Assembly: GCF_011039205.1 (NCBI RefSeq)
Contig: NZ_JAAKEL010000004.1
Coordinates: forward strand, 186,001-250,000
DNA: 64,000 nt
Source of the DNA: Dysgonomonas sp. ZJ279
GTDB taxonomy: Bacteria > Bacteroidota > Bacteroidia > Bacteroidales > Dysgonomonadaceae
Direction of reading: 5' to 3'
Both the position numbers and the translations under genes were made by a program. Below, in pieces: positions 53,273 to 62,945 of this stretch (positions are counted from its first letter, which is position 1; the number at the start of each line of letters is the position of its first letter). The notes under the pieces are model-generated. The model was not told the DNA's origin and searched no databases. It was given only the letters and a program-made list of their open reading frames with translations.

Positions 53273-54541
53273 ATGAATGATAACGTACTCGAAAAACTTA
53301 CAGTTCTGGCAGAATCGGCAAAATACGATGTCTCCTGTTCTTCCAGTGGTACTATCCGAAAAAATAAAGCGGGTAGTATTGGAAATACTGTAGGTGGAAT
53401 GGGTATATGCCATAGCTTCACCGAAGATGGAAGGTGTGTTTCTTTGCTGAAAATAATGCTGACTAACAATTGTATCTATGATTGTGCATACTGTATCAAT
53501 CGGAGAAGTAATGACATTCGGCGTGCGACCTTCACTGTACAGGAACTAGTCGAATTAACTATCGAATTTTATCGTCGTAATTATATAGAGGGTCTTTTCC
53601 TTAGCTCGGGAGTAATAAATAATCCCGATTATACGATGGAACGTATGGTGAGAGTAGTTAAAGAACTTCGTACCACTTATCGCTATAATGGGTATATCCA
53701 TATGAAAAGCATACCAGGTGCTAGTCAGGAACTCGTTAACGAAGCCGGCCTATACGCTGATCGTATGAGTGTAAATATAGAAATACCCACCGAACAGAAT
53801 CTCAAGTTGCTAGCTCCCGAGAAAGATCATATAAGCGTTTACAAACCTATGCAATATATTCAGCAGGGAATGTTGCAAAGTTTAGAAGATCGCCGCAAAT
53901 TCCGTTCAGCTCCGCGATTTGTTCCTGCGGGACAGAGTACCCAGATGATTGTAGGTGCCACATCGGAGAGTGATAAAGATATCCTAAGTGTATCATCAGC
54001 ACTATATAGGCGACCTAGTATGAAAAGGGTGTATTATTCAGGGTTTATTCCTGTCAATAGTTATGATAACCGCCTACCTGCGATCAAACAAGCGCCATTG
54101 GTAAGGGAAAACAGATTGTATCAGGCTGATTGGCTGATGCGTTTCTATCAGTTTAATGCCAATGAGATAGTTGATGATGCCTATCCTAATCTTGATTTAG
54201 AAATAGATCCCAAACTTTCGTGGGCATTACGACATCCCGAAATGTTTCCCGTCGATGTCAATAAGGCTGATTATGCTTTAATACTCCGCATTCCCGGTAT
54301 TGGTGTTAAGTCAGCACAGTTAATCGTAACTTCGAGAAGATACGGCAAACTGAATGCGATGCAGCTTAAGAAAATGGGGATCGTGATGAAAAAGGCACAG
54401 TATTTTATCACTTGTAACGAGTTACCGATGTACACTGTGCATGAAGCAACTCCTGAATATGTACGAAAAATACTTACAGAGCCCAAGAAGCATAAGGGCG
54501 ATCAGGATCAGCGACAATTAGCTATTATTTTTCCCGATTGA
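53273..54541 (+). CDS. Putative DNA modification/repair radical SAM protein
   Basis: 422 residues. Radical SAM cluster Cys67-x3-Cys71-x2-Cys74 (NNCIYDCAYC), preceded by the conserved GICHSFTEDGRCVSLLK with extra cysteines Cys46 and Cys55. A TIM-barrel follows and a helix-hairpin-helix DNA-binding motif lies near residues 330-390 (LRIPGIGVKSAQLIV). It matches the family described as 'putative DNA modification/repair radical SAM protein' that is linked to a DUF4130/UDG-type partner; the partner gene starts 2 bases later. Biochemical activity is not established as far as I know. Confidence 0.88.
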   Translation: MNDNVLEKLTVLAESAKYDVSCSSSGTIRKNKAGSIGNTVGGMGICHSFTEDGRCVSLLKIMLTNNCIYDCAYCINRRSNDIRRATFTVQELVELTIEFYRRNYIEGLFLSSGVINNPDYTMERMVRVVKELRTTYRYNGYIHMKSIPGASQELVNEAGLYADRMSVNIEIPTEQNLKLLAPEKDHISVYKPMQYIQQGMLQSLEDRRKFRSAPRFVPAGQSTQMIVGATSESDKDILSVSSALYRRPSMKRVYYSGFIPVNSYDNRLPAIKQAPLVRENRLYQADWLMRFYQFNANEIVDDAYPNLDLEIDPKLSWALRHPEMFPVDVNKADYALILRIPGIGVKSAQLIVTSRRYGKLNAMQLKKMGIVMKKAQYFITCNELPMYTVHEATPEYVRKILTEPKKHKGDQDQRQLAIIFPD

Positions 54542-54542
54542 T

Positions 54543-55310
54543 ATGATAGTATTCTTCTACGATAAAACATTCGAAGGCCTATTAACTGCTGTTTTTGATG
54601 CTTATAGTCGAAAAATATTCCCTGATAAATTGTTGGTGGAAGGTGATGTTGCACCAATGTTTATGGAAGAAAGTTATACTGTAATGACTCAGAGTGACAA
54701 AGCATCTCGAGTATGGAAGGCTTTACACGAAAAGCTATCAAAATCTGCGTGTAATATGCTTTCGTACGTATGGCTATCAGAGTTAGATGGTAGCGACGAC
54801 CTTATATTCCGATATATTCGTAAGGCATTCGATAATAAGTCATCGGTATCTATAGAAATGAATTTTGGAGACAATGATATTTTAGAAGTTCATCAACTTG
54901 CAAAGAAAGTAGACAAGGAACAACACTCTTTAAAGCAATTCATACGTTTTCAAAAAGCAGCTGACGATATTTATTTTGCCCCCATCGTCCCTCTCTATAA
55001 TGCGCTTCCGTTAGCGATAGATCATTTTACCGATCGGTTTTCGGATCAAAAGTGGGTAATTTATGATCTGAAACGTAAATACGGTTATTACTATGATTTA
55101 AAGACCACTGTGGAGATTACATTGACTGATGACGATCATATTTTAAGCGGAAAACTGGACGAATCGCTGATGGCAGAAGACGAGAAATTATTTCAGGATC
55201 TATGGAAAGGCTACTTTAAGGCGATGACTATCAAAGAACGTATCAACCTAAAACTTCAGCGCCAACATATGCCCAAAAGATTTTGGAAATATCTAACTGA
55301 AAAACAATAA
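54543..55310 (+). CDS. DUF4130-type putative DNA metabolism protein, partner of the radical SAM protein
   Basis: 255 residues. It resembles the 'probable DNA metabolism protein' family (DUF4130). Conserved parts include the start IVFFYDKTFEGLLTAVFDAY, a central VHQLAKKVDKEQHSLKQFIRFQ, and a DDIYFAPIVPLYNALPLAIDHF segment. In other bacteria this family is fused to a uracil-DNA-glycosylase domain; here it is the stand-alone short form. The two-gene arrangement (2-base gap) supports a shared DNA repair or nucleotide-modification role. Confidence 0.82.
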   Translation: MIVFFYDKTFEGLLTAVFDAYSRKIFPDKLLVEGDVAPMFMEESYTVMTQSDKASRVWKALHEKLSKSACNMLSYVWLSELDGSDDLIFRYIRKAFDNKSSVSIEMNFGDNDILEVHQLAKKVDKEQHSLKQFIRFQKAADDIYFAPIVPLYNALPLAIDHFTDRFSDQKWVIYDLKRKYGYYYDLKTTVEITLTDDDHILSGKLDESLMAEDEKLFQDLWKGYFKAMTIKERINLKLQRQHMPKRFWKYLTEKQ

Positions 55311-55394
55311 GATATCCCCAATAGGTGAAATACACAACATTTTTTAACGCTTTTTGCCCTTCAATAATGATTTTATTTTCTCACATTTGCATTG

Positions 55395-55408
55395 TGAACG
55401 ATCGTTCA
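55395..55408. promoter_or_regulatory. Palindromic operator in front of tetR
   Basis: Perfect 14-bp palindrome TGAACGATCGTTCA, 16 bases before the tetR start and 6 bases after a CACATTTG stretch close to the -7 consensus. Confidence 0.8.
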
Positions 55409-55424
55409 TTTATAGATATTATTT

Positions 55425-56039
55425 ATGAAATATAGTAGAGAGTACATATTAAGAAATGCCTTCGACGTCTTTATGACAAAAGGATACGACAGCGCATCTA
55501 TTTCAGTTTTACAAAAAGAACTGAACATGTCAAGAGGCGTGTTATACAGATATTTCGAAAGCAAGGAAGAACTTTTCTTAGCAGTAATAGATGAGTATTT
55601 TTTCAAAGTATATGATAGAATATCGCAAAATGTCGATGTGCAAAAAACCACGGAAACATTTATTGAAACTATGCATCGCCGACAAAAATTGATGGCTACT
55701 GTTTTTATAAAATCTGGTGTTACACATATAGCATTTCTAAACTATACGGCATTAATTATACAAGCAGCTAAGCATTATCCTAATTTTGTTACCCGCTTTA
55801 AAGAAATTTATTCACGTATTGTAAACAATTGGGAGATAGTATTAAAAAACAGTATAGAATCGAAAGAGATAAGAGCAGATATCGATATAAAAATAATGAG
55901 CACCCTGTTTGTAAATGCATGTCTAAAGGAAACCTCTGATCAGGATTTTGATGAATCAAAATTTGCCTTAGACATAATGAGGGATATAGATAGGCGAAAA
56001 GAAGTTATGGATTATTTATTCACTTTGATAAAAGTATAA
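55425..56039 (+). CDS. TetR/AcrR-family transcriptional regulator
   Basis: 204 residues. N-terminal helix-turn-helix (about 8-55: ILRNAFDVFMTKGYDSASI, MSRGVLYRYFESKEELF), then an all-helical ligand-binding region. It is flanked by two identical palindromes, so it likely represses itself and the downstream lpxC-like gene. The effector is unknown; fatty acyl or lipid ligands are common in this family, which would fit the LpxC neighbour. Confidence 0.92.
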   Translation: MKYSREYILRNAFDVFMTKGYDSASISVLQKELNMSRGVLYRYFESKEELFLAVIDEYFFKVYDRISQNVDVQKTTETFIETMHRRQKLMATVFIKSGVTHIAFLNYTALIIQAAKHYPNFVTRFKEIYSRIVNNWEIVLKNSIESKEIRADIDIKIMSTLFVNACLKETSDQDFDESKFALDIMRDIDRRKEVMDYLFTLIKV

Positions 56040-56055
56040 TTTTTTCATATAATAA

Positions 56056-56069
56056 TGAACGATCGTTCA
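56056..56069. promoter_or_regulatory. Second palindromic operator, in front of the lpxC-like gene
   Basis: The same TGAACGATCGTTCA, with the flanking bases in mirrored order, lies 17 bases after the tetR stop and 64 before the lpxC-like start. Confidence 0.8.
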
Positions 56070-56133
56070 CGAATAAATATCAATAAAATAGAAATAAATC
56101 AAGTATACACTTTCATTAATTCACCATATAGTT

Positions 56134-57084
56134 ATGATCAAACAACGAACACTAAAAAGCAGCTTTTCTCTCGAAGGAAAAGGTCTACATACAGGCTTAG
56201 ATATACGTATTACTTTCAATCCTGCCCCAGAGAATCATGGCTATAAAATCAGGCGTACTGATATCTTCGATCAACCAATAATAGATGCTTTAGCTGAAAA
56301 TGTATCAGCGACTCAACGGGGAACAGTACTATGTGTCAATGGAATACAAGTTAGCACAACAGAGCATGCTCTTGCAGCACTTTACGCCAGCGAAATAGAT
56401 AACTGTCTCATTGATGTAGATGCACCCGAATTCCCTATTTTAGATGGCAGTTCGATTATGTATGTATCTAAAATAAAGGAAGTAGGAATTATAGAACAGG
56501 ATGCTGAAAGGGAGTATCTTGATCTCAAGAAAAGAAAAATAAAAGTAATAGATAAAGAAACAGGATCGTCTTTGATACTCATCCCCGATAATTCGTTCAG
56601 TATCCAATCGCGCATATCTTTCGACTCATGCTTTCTTAAAAACCAGGATGCCAGCATGGAAAACCTGTCGGAGTTCACAAAAGAGTTTGCTCCTGCCAGA
56701 ACTTTTGTCTTCGTAAAAGAAATAGAATATTTATTGCGGAACAATCTTATAAAAGGAGGTGATCTCGATAATGCGATTGTTATTTACGATAATCCAATCG
56801 ATCAAAAAGATTATGATTCTCTAGCCGACCTATTGGGTGTGAAAAGAAAAAATGCTGCACACTTAGGATACATTATGAACAAACCCCTTATATATCCTAA
56901 TGAGCCTGCTAGACACAAATTGTTGGACATAATAGGCGATATAGCCTTAGTAGGTAAATTTATAAAAGGAAAAGTTATAGCAGATTGCCCGGGACACAAG
57001 ATTAATAACATGTTTGCGAGAGCCATCCGCGAATGCATGGTCGAAGATAAAAAACAAGTAGGGGTGAAATATCTATACTGTTAA
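56134..57084 (+). CDS. lpxC: UDP-3-O-acyl-N-acetylglucosamine deacetylase (LpxC), stand-alone
   Basis: 316 residues. Zinc ligands are in place: His78 (STTEHALAAL), His261 and Asp265 (RHKLLDIIGD), plus catalytic His288 (CPGHKINN), with the same 27-residue spacing as E. coli His238-His265. LpxC performs the committed step of lipid A synthesis. In most Bacteroidota LpxC is fused to FabZ (~460 residues); here there is no FabZ part. With the TetR gene and operators it looks like a regulated second copy. A secondary role on another substrate is possible. Confidence 0.88.
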   Translation: MIKQRTLKSSFSLEGKGLHTGLDIRITFNPAPENHGYKIRRTDIFDQPIIDALAENVSATQRGTVLCVNGIQVSTTEHALAALYASEIDNCLIDVDAPEFPILDGSSIMYVSKIKEVGIIEQDAEREYLDLKKRKIKVIDKETGSSLILIPDNSFSIQSRISFDSCFLKNQDASMENLSEFTKEFAPARTFVFVKEIEYLLRNNLIKGGDLDNAIVIYDNPIDQKDYDSLADLLGVKRKNAAHLGYIMNKPLIYPNEPARHKLLDIIGDIALVGKFIKGKVIADCPGHKINNMFARAIRECMVEDKKQVGVKYLYC

Positions 57085-57126
57085 AAAACATTTTTTTTCT
57101 TTCTATATAACTTATACACTACTTTC

Positions 57127-57158
57127 AACCAGACTTGCAATACATTGCAGGTCTGGTT
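57127..57158 (+). terminator. Intrinsic terminator after the lpxC-like gene
   Basis: AACCAGAC-TTGCAA and TTGCAG-GTCTGGTT arms (one mismatch) with a 4-base loop, followed by ATTTTTTG. Confidence 0.8.
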
Positions 57159-57286
57159 ATTTTTTGCATTTGGATGAGTAAACAGAACATTATATAAACT
57201 GAAACTAAAATATATTAGCGACTTCTGTAAACCAATTGCATCTATTATTTGTTCTATGTAATAGATTTAACCAATAAGTACTAAAT

Positions 57287-58636
57287 ATGGAATTTGATAT
57301 CGCTATTATTGGAGGTGGTCCTGCTGGGTATAATGCTGCTGAAAAGGCTGCTGTTAACGGTTTGAAGACTATCCTTTTTGAAAAAAATGCAATAGGGGGT
57401 GTTTGTCTAAACGAAGGGTGTATTCCCACCAAAACGCTATTGTACTCAGCTAAAACATTAGATAATATAAAAAGTGCAGCCAAATACGGAATTTCTGCAG
57501 AAGGCAATCCAACATTTGATTTAAGCAAAATTATCAACCGCAAAGATAAGGTTGTTAAGAAATTAACCTCAGGTGTCAAAATGAAATTGACAGGAGGCGG
57601 AGTTACTATTGTAGAGGGTGAAGCCTCTATTACAGGAGAGAAAGATGGAAATATATCCATCGCATGTGGTAAAGATACATATCAAGTAACTTATGTATTA
57701 GTATGTACCGGTTCCGAAACAGTTATACCACCAATCAAGGGGTTATCTGAGACTCAGTACTGGACATCGAAAGAAGCTCTTGAGTCAAAGGAACTACCTA
57801 AATCTCTTGCCATTATCGGTGGTGGGGTTATTGGTATTGAGTTCGCTTCTTTTTTCAATAGCATGGGAGTAAAGGTTAGTGTAATTGAAATGATGCCTGA
57901 GATACTGGGTGCCATGGATAAAGAAACTTCTGCAATGCTAAGGGCTGATTATACAAAAAAAGGTGTTGATTTTCATCTGAAAACAAAAGTTGTAGAAGTT
58001 ACTCCTAAGGGTGTTATTGTAGAAAAAGATAATAAAACAATTACCATCGAAGCTGAAAAAACACTTGTAAGTGTAGGACGCAAGCCTATTATCAGTAGCG
58101 TAGGCTTGGATAAACTGAATATCGAACTACTACGAAACGGAGTGAAAGTAAACGAGTTTATGCAAACAAGTCATCCGCAAGTATATGCTGCCGGAGATAT
58201 AACAGGTTTCTCTCTACTTGCCCATACTGCTATTCGCGAAGGAGAAGTAGCGATTAATCACATTTTAGGCGTAGACGATAGTATGAGCTATAAAGCTATT
58301 CCGGGTGTTGTATATACCAATCCTGAAATTGCAGGAGTGGGTAAAACAGAAGAAGAACTGACAGAAAATGGTATAGCCTTCGATGTGTTAAAGCTACCTA
58401 TGGCCTATTCGGGGCGATTTGTTGCTGAAAATGAAATTGGAAACGGACTCTGCAAACTGATTATCGACAAAGACGAACGTATTATCGGATGCCATATGCT
58501 TGGTAATCCCGCTTCCGAGCTTATTGTTATTGCAGGTATCGCTATCGAAAAAGGATATACAGTTGACGATTTTAGTAAACAAGTGTTCCCGCATCCAACA
58601 GTTAGCGAAATTTTTCACGAATCTTTATTTGCCTGA
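57287..58636 (+). CDS. lpdA: Dihydrolipoyl dehydrogenase (E3)
   Basis: 449 residues. FAD motif IIGGGPAGYNAA, redox-active Cys40-x4-Cys45 (GGVCLNEGCIPTK), NAD motif IIGGGVIGIEFASFF, and the C-terminal FPHPTVSE with the catalytic His-Glu pair. It reoxidises the lipoyl arm of the 2-oxoacid dehydrogenase encoded downstream. First gene of the lpd-lplA-E2-E1-fld unit. Length is typical of short E3 proteins. Confidence 0.95.
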   Translation: MEFDIAIIGGGPAGYNAAEKAAVNGLKTILFEKNAIGGVCLNEGCIPTKTLLYSAKTLDNIKSAAKYGISAEGNPTFDLSKIINRKDKVVKKLTSGVKMKLTGGGVTIVEGEASITGEKDGNISIACGKDTYQVTYVLVCTGSETVIPPIKGLSETQYWTSKEALESKELPKSLAIIGGGVIGIEFASFFNSMGVKVSVIEMMPEILGAMDKETSAMLRADYTKKGVDFHLKTKVVEVTPKGVIVEKDNKTITIEAEKTLVSVGRKPIISSVGLDKLNIELLRNGVKVNEFMQTSHPQVYAAGDITGFSLLAHTAIREGEVAINHILGVDDSMSYKAIPGVVYTNPEIAGVGKTEEELTENGIAFDVLKLPMAYSGRFVAENEIGNGLCKLIIDKDERIIGCHMLGNPASELIVIAGIAIEKGYTVDDFSKQVFPHPTVSEIFHESLFA

Positions 58637-58648
58637 TATACCTTAATA

Positions 58649-59395
58649 ATGCTCTGTATAAACAATACAAACGTTGATCCGTATTTCAATATCGCTGCTG
58701 AAGAATATCTATTAAAGAATTTTTCGGAAGATATTTTTATGCTCTGGCAAAACGAACCGTCCGTTATTTTAGGTAAACACCAAAATGTACCGGCTGAGAT
58801 TAATCTCGACTTTGTACAGAAAAATAACATTAAAGTGGTACGCCGTTTTTCCGGTGGTGGAACTGTATTTCATGACATGGGAAATCTCAATCTTACATTT
58901 ATTGAAACCAATAGCAATATTAATTTCGATAAATTCACACAAGAGATCGTAGACCTTTTGTCTGAACTCGGTATCGCGGCTCAATCGGATGCACGCAGAG
59001 CAATAAATATAGATGGTCTGAAAGTATCGGGGAGCGCTCAATGTGTGCATAAAGGCAGAGCTATGTTTCATGCGACTTTACTATTCTCTTCCGATCTGAG
59101 TAGCCTTGTAGCTACCTTAGAAGGTGATCCGGAAGAAGCTGAGAATAAAGATAAGGCCAGCAAAAAGGTATATGTAAAGTCTGTGAAAAGTCCTGTAACC
59201 AATATCAGCAAGTATGTACCGAATTCTTTTGATATAAATGATTTTAAGAAATTCATATTAGATTATTTCACAAAAAAGAATGAAGAAAATAAGATATATG
59301 CATTTGATAAAAAAGATATTATAAATATTCAAAACCTAAAAGAGGCTAAATATCTGACACCCGAATGGAATTTCAATTCTTATTCTCTAAAATAG
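58649..59395 (+). CDS. lplA: Lipoate-protein ligase A
   Basis: 248 residues. Biotin/lipoate ligase fold: ILGKHQN, RRFSGGGTVFHDMGNLN (binding loop), and the lysine motif DGLKVSGSAQ with HATLLFSS. It activates free lipoate with ATP and attaches it to E2. Found 12 bases after lpdA, so lipoyl modification and the target enzyme share an operon. It lacks a long C-terminal accessory domain. Confidence 0.93.
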   Translation: MLCINNTNVDPYFNIAAEEYLLKNFSEDIFMLWQNEPSVILGKHQNVPAEINLDFVQKNNIKVVRRFSGGGTVFHDMGNLNLTFIETNSNINFDKFTQEIVDLLSELGIAAQSDARRAINIDGLKVSGSAQCVHKGRAMFHATLLFSSDLSSLVATLEGDPEEAENKDKASKKVYVKSVKSPVTNISKYVPNSFDINDFKKFILDYFTKKNEENKIYAFDKKDIINIQNLKEAKYLTPEWNFNSYSLK

Positions 59396-59537
59396 TCTAA
59401 GTGTGAAAACTTTATCCGAATTGTCATTGTTTAATTGTTAATAAAAGGTCATAGACCTTGTTTACTGCTTTAGCATAATAAGCACTAAATTCATTATAGC
59501 ACTATAAACGGGTTATAAACCCTAAAATATAATTTCT

Positions 59538-60860
59538 ATGCCAACATTTGATATAAAAATGCCCAAACTGGGCGAAAGTATTACAGAAGGAACCATAATG
59601 TCGTGGTCTGTTAAAGTAGGGGATATCATCAATGAAGATGATGTCTTATTCGAGGTAAATACAGCAAAAGTAAGTGCAGAGATACCATCGCCGGTAGCCG
59701 GAAAGGTAGCTAAAATTCTTTTCGAAGAAGGAGATACTGTAGCTGTAGGTATAGTTGTCGCAGTGATAGAACTCGAAGGAGAAGACACAGGTGATAGCAC
59801 TGCCGAAAGCCCGAAAGAAGAGGTGAAAGAGGCTCTTCCGGCACAAGTCGAAGAAAAACAAACTCTTGTTGCTGAGACACCAGCCAAAAATGTGAAAGGA
59901 GATGATGAAAAATGGTATTCACCTGTAGTTTTACAAAAAGCTAAAGAAGCTAAGCTTTCTAATGAGGAATTGGATAAAATTACCGGAACCGGTTATCTGG
60001 GTCGTTTAAGCAAAAAGGATATAGAACATTATATCGACCAAAAGAAACAAGGTGTAACACCTACTCCTGTACAAAAAACGGCAACTGCAGAAAAACCTGC
60101 GGCGATATCTGCGCCACAACAAAGCAGTCAACCGAAACCTGCTAGTCCAGTTGCAACAGCAGTTGGCGATGAAGTGATTGCAATGGATCCTATACGCCGC
60201 ATAATAGCAGACCGTATGGTCGCATCTAAGAAAATATCTCCGCATGTTACCAATGTAGTGGAAGTAGATGTAACTAAACTGGTACGCTGGCGTGAACAAA
60301 ATAAAGATGAATTTAAACGTCGTGAAGGAATCAGTCTTACTTATATGCCGGCTATAGCAGAAGCCACAGCCAAAGCATTGAGGGATTTCCCGAATGTGAA
60401 TGCGTCGGTTGACGGATATAATATTATCCTTAAAAAACGTATCAATGTAGGTATTGCCGTATCGTTAAACGACGGTAATCTTATTGTACCGGTTATCAAA
60501 GATGCAGATAAGCTAAGTATTAGCGGTCTTGCCTCGGCTATTTCTGCTGCTGCAAGTAAGGCACGTGCTAATAAATTAATGCCGGACGATATACAAGGCG
60601 GTACATTTACTATTACCAATTTCGGTTCGTTCAAGAGTTTGTTCGGAACTCCGATTATAAATCAACCCGAAGTAGCTATTTTAGGAGTGGGTACAATAGA
60701 AAAGAAAGCTGCTGTGGTTGAAACTCCGGAAGGTGACGTTATAGCTATCAGACAAAAGATGTATCTGTCTTTATCGTACGACCATCGTGTAATAGATGGT
60801 TCGTTAGGCGGAAACTTTTTACGTCGTATAGCCGATTATTTAGAAAATTGGAATGCTTAA
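59538..60860 (+). CDS. 2-oxoacid dehydrogenase E2 (dihydrolipoyl acyltransferase)
   Basis: 440 residues. One lipoyl domain (1-80) with the modified Lys44 in NTAKVSAEIPSP, an acidic/proline linker, a peripheral subunit-binding domain (about 132-170, YSPVVLQKAKEA), a second linker and the catalytic domain (about 210-440) ending with the active-site LSYDHRVIDGSLGG. NTAK in place of the usual ETDK/ESDK is a minor oddity. It transfers the acyl group to CoA. The branched-chain type is suggested by the partner E1. Confidence 0.93.
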   Translation: MPTFDIKMPKLGESITEGTIMSWSVKVGDIINEDDVLFEVNTAKVSAEIPSPVAGKVAKILFEEGDTVAVGIVVAVIELEGEDTGDSTAESPKEEVKEALPAQVEEKQTLVAETPAKNVKGDDEKWYSPVVLQKAKEAKLSNEELDKITGTGYLGRLSKKDIEHYIDQKKQGVTPTPVQKTATAEKPAAISAPQQSSQPKPASPVATAVGDEVIAMDPIRRIIADRMVASKKISPHVTNVVEVDVTKLVRWREQNKDEFKRREGISLTYMPAIAEATAKALRDFPNVNASVDGYNIILKKRINVGIAVSLNDGNLIVPVIKDADKLSISGLASAISAAASKARANKLMPDDIQGGTFTITNFGSFKSLFGTPIINQPEVAILGVGTIEKKAAVVETPEGDVIAIRQKMYLSLSYDHRVIDGSLGGNFLRRIADYLENWNA

Positions 60861-60888
60861 TAATTAAGCATGCTTAAATAAAATAATT

Positions 60889-62925
60889 ATGAAGAAGAAA
60901 TTCGATATAAAAACAACAGATAAAGAAACCCTGAAAAAATGGTTCTATCTGATGAAACTAGGACGAGCTATTGACGAAAAAGCACCTGCATATCTATTGC
61001 AATCGCTAGGCTGGTCATACCACGCTCCTTATGCGGGACACGATGGTATACAATTGGCTATGGGACAAGTTTTCGAAAAAGGAAAAGATTTTCTGTTCCC
61101 ATACTACAGAGATATGCTTACAGTGTTATCGGCAGGAATGACAGCCGAAGAAATAATACTAAACGGAATATCTAAAGCTACGGACCCGGCCAGCGGCGGA
61201 CGCCATATGTCTAATCACTTTGCAAAACCTGAATGGGGTATACAAAATGTATCCTCGGCTACGGGCAATCACGATTTGCACGCAGTAGGGGTGGCACGAG
61301 CAATTTCTTACTATAAAAGTGGAGGTGTTGCCATTACATCGCATGGTGAAGCAGCAACATCCGAAGGTTATGTATACGAAGCTATAAATGGCGCATCGAA
61401 CGAACGCCTACCTGTAATATTTGTCATACAAGACAATGGTTATGGTATCTCTGTTCCTAAAAAAGATCAGACAGCAAACCGTAAGGTAGCAGATAACTTT
61501 GCAAGTTTTAAGAATCTTAAAATTGTACATTGCAATGGTAAAGATGTATTCGACTCGATGAATGCTATGACTTTTGCCCGCGAATATGCAATCGAAAACA
61601 GAACCCCTGTTATCGTACAGGCAAATTGCGTACGTATAGGTTCTCACTCCAACTCCGACAAACAAACATTGTATAGAGATGAACATGAATTGGCTTATGT
61701 AAAAGCTGCCGATCCATTACTCAAATTTCAACGCATGCTGTTGCGCTACAAACGCTTCACTGACGCTGAACTAAAAGAAATAGAAGAAGAAGTTAAAAAA
61801 GACTTGAAAGACGCTAATCGTAAAGCATTGGCTGCACCTGATCCCGATCCGAAAAGTATCTACGATTTTGTTATTCCCGATCCATATTTACCTAAGAAAT
61901 ATGTGGATGGAACACATAACGAAGAAGGTGAGAAGAAAAACCTTGTTACGGCTCTTAACGAAACATTGAAAGCTGAATTCCGACACAACCCCGATACTTT
62001 TATCTGGGGACAAGATATGGCTAACAAAGAAAAAGGAGGCGTATTCAATGTATCGAAAGGTATGCAACAAGAATTTGGCGAAGAACGTGTATTTAATGCA
62101 CCTATTGCCGAAGACTATATTGTAGGTACAGCAAATGGAATGAGCCGATTCGACTCTAAAATACGGATTGTGATAGAAGGAGCTGAATTTGCTGACTACT
62201 TTTGGCCGGCAATGGAACAGTTTGTAGAATGTACACACGACTATTGGCGAAGCAATGGTAAGTACTCACCGAATATTACGTTAAGGTTAGCTTCAGGCGG
62301 ATATATCGGTGGAGGTATATACCATTCTCAAAATATAGAAGGTGCATTATCTACATTCCCCGGCGTACGTATAGTTTACCCATCTTTTGCTGATGATGCA
62401 GCAGGGCTGTTACGCACAAGTATGCGATCGGAAGGATTTACTCTATTTTTAGAACCAAAATCACTATACAATGCAGTAGAATCATCTACAGTAATACCCG
62501 ATGACTTTGAAGTTCCGTTCGGGAAGGCACGCATTCGCCGTGAGGGTAATGACCTGACAATTGTTACTTATGGTAATACTACTCATTTTTGTTTGAATGT
62601 GGCCGATCAGATTGCCAAAGAAGACGGTTTAAATATAGAAGTAATAGATATTCGCTCGTTAATACCTTTAGATAAAGAAACTATCTTCGAATCGGTAAAG
62701 AAAACCAGTAAAGTACTTGTAGTTCATGAAGACAAAGTATTTTCGGGATTCGGTGCTGAATTGGCAGCTATGATAGGAACCGAAATGTTTCGCTATCTGG
62801 ATGCACCCATTCAACGTGTAGGTGCTACCTTTACACCTGTAGGTTTTAATACGATTCTGGAAAAGGCTATATTGCCACGAGAAGAACGTATTTATGAGGC
62901 CGCAAAGAAATTACTGGAATATTAA
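60889..62925 (+). CDS. 2-oxoacid dehydrogenase E1, alpha and beta fused
   Basis: 678 residues. E1-alpha half (about 1-330) with thiamine-diphosphate region SHGEAATSEGYVYEAINGAS ... DNGYGIS and RIGSHSNSD. E1-beta half (about 350-678) with NAPIAEDYIVGTANGM, ASGGYIGGG, HSQNIEGAL and LVVHEDKVFSGFGAE. The alpha motif follows the branched-chain (BCKDH) pattern more than pyruvate dehydrogenase. It decarboxylates the 2-oxoacid and loads lipoyl-E2. It follows E2 by 28 bases. Confidence 0.92.
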   Translation: MKKKFDIKTTDKETLKKWFYLMKLGRAIDEKAPAYLLQSLGWSYHAPYAGHDGIQLAMGQVFEKGKDFLFPYYRDMLTVLSAGMTAEEIILNGISKATDPASGGRHMSNHFAKPEWGIQNVSSATGNHDLHAVGVARAISYYKSGGVAITSHGEAATSEGYVYEAINGASNERLPVIFVIQDNGYGISVPKKDQTANRKVADNFASFKNLKIVHCNGKDVFDSMNAMTFAREYAIENRTPVIVQANCVRIGSHSNSDKQTLYRDEHELAYVKAADPLLKFQRMLLRYKRFTDAELKEIEEEVKKDLKDANRKALAAPDPDPKSIYDFVIPDPYLPKKYVDGTHNEEGEKKNLVTALNETLKAEFRHNPDTFIWGQDMANKEKGGVFNVSKGMQQEFGEERVFNAPIAEDYIVGTANGMSRFDSKIRIVIEGAEFADYFWPAMEQFVECTHDYWRSNGKYSPNITLRLASGGYIGGGIYHSQNIEGALSTFPGVRIVYPSFADDAAGLLRTSMRSEGFTLFLEPKSLYNAVESSTVIPDDFEVPFGKARIRREGNDLTIVTYGNTTHFCLNVADQIAKEDGLNIEVIDIRSLIPLDKETIFESVKKTSKVLVVHEDKVFSGFGAELAAMIGTEMFRYLDAPIQRVGATFTPVGFNTILEKAILPREERIYEAAKKLLEY

Positions 62926-62945
62926 ATTATAAAATATAGTCAACT

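Noticed and set aside
56055-56246. Short + strand open frame starting at the second tetR operator
   Set aside because: It lies over the operator and the true lpxC-like start in another frame and has no recognisable features.
59445-59507. Two small dyads before the E2 gene (AAGGTC-ATA-GACCTT and TTATAG-CA-CTATAA)
   Set aside because: Short and without flanking T runs or repeated half-sites; could be chance in A+T-rich DNA.
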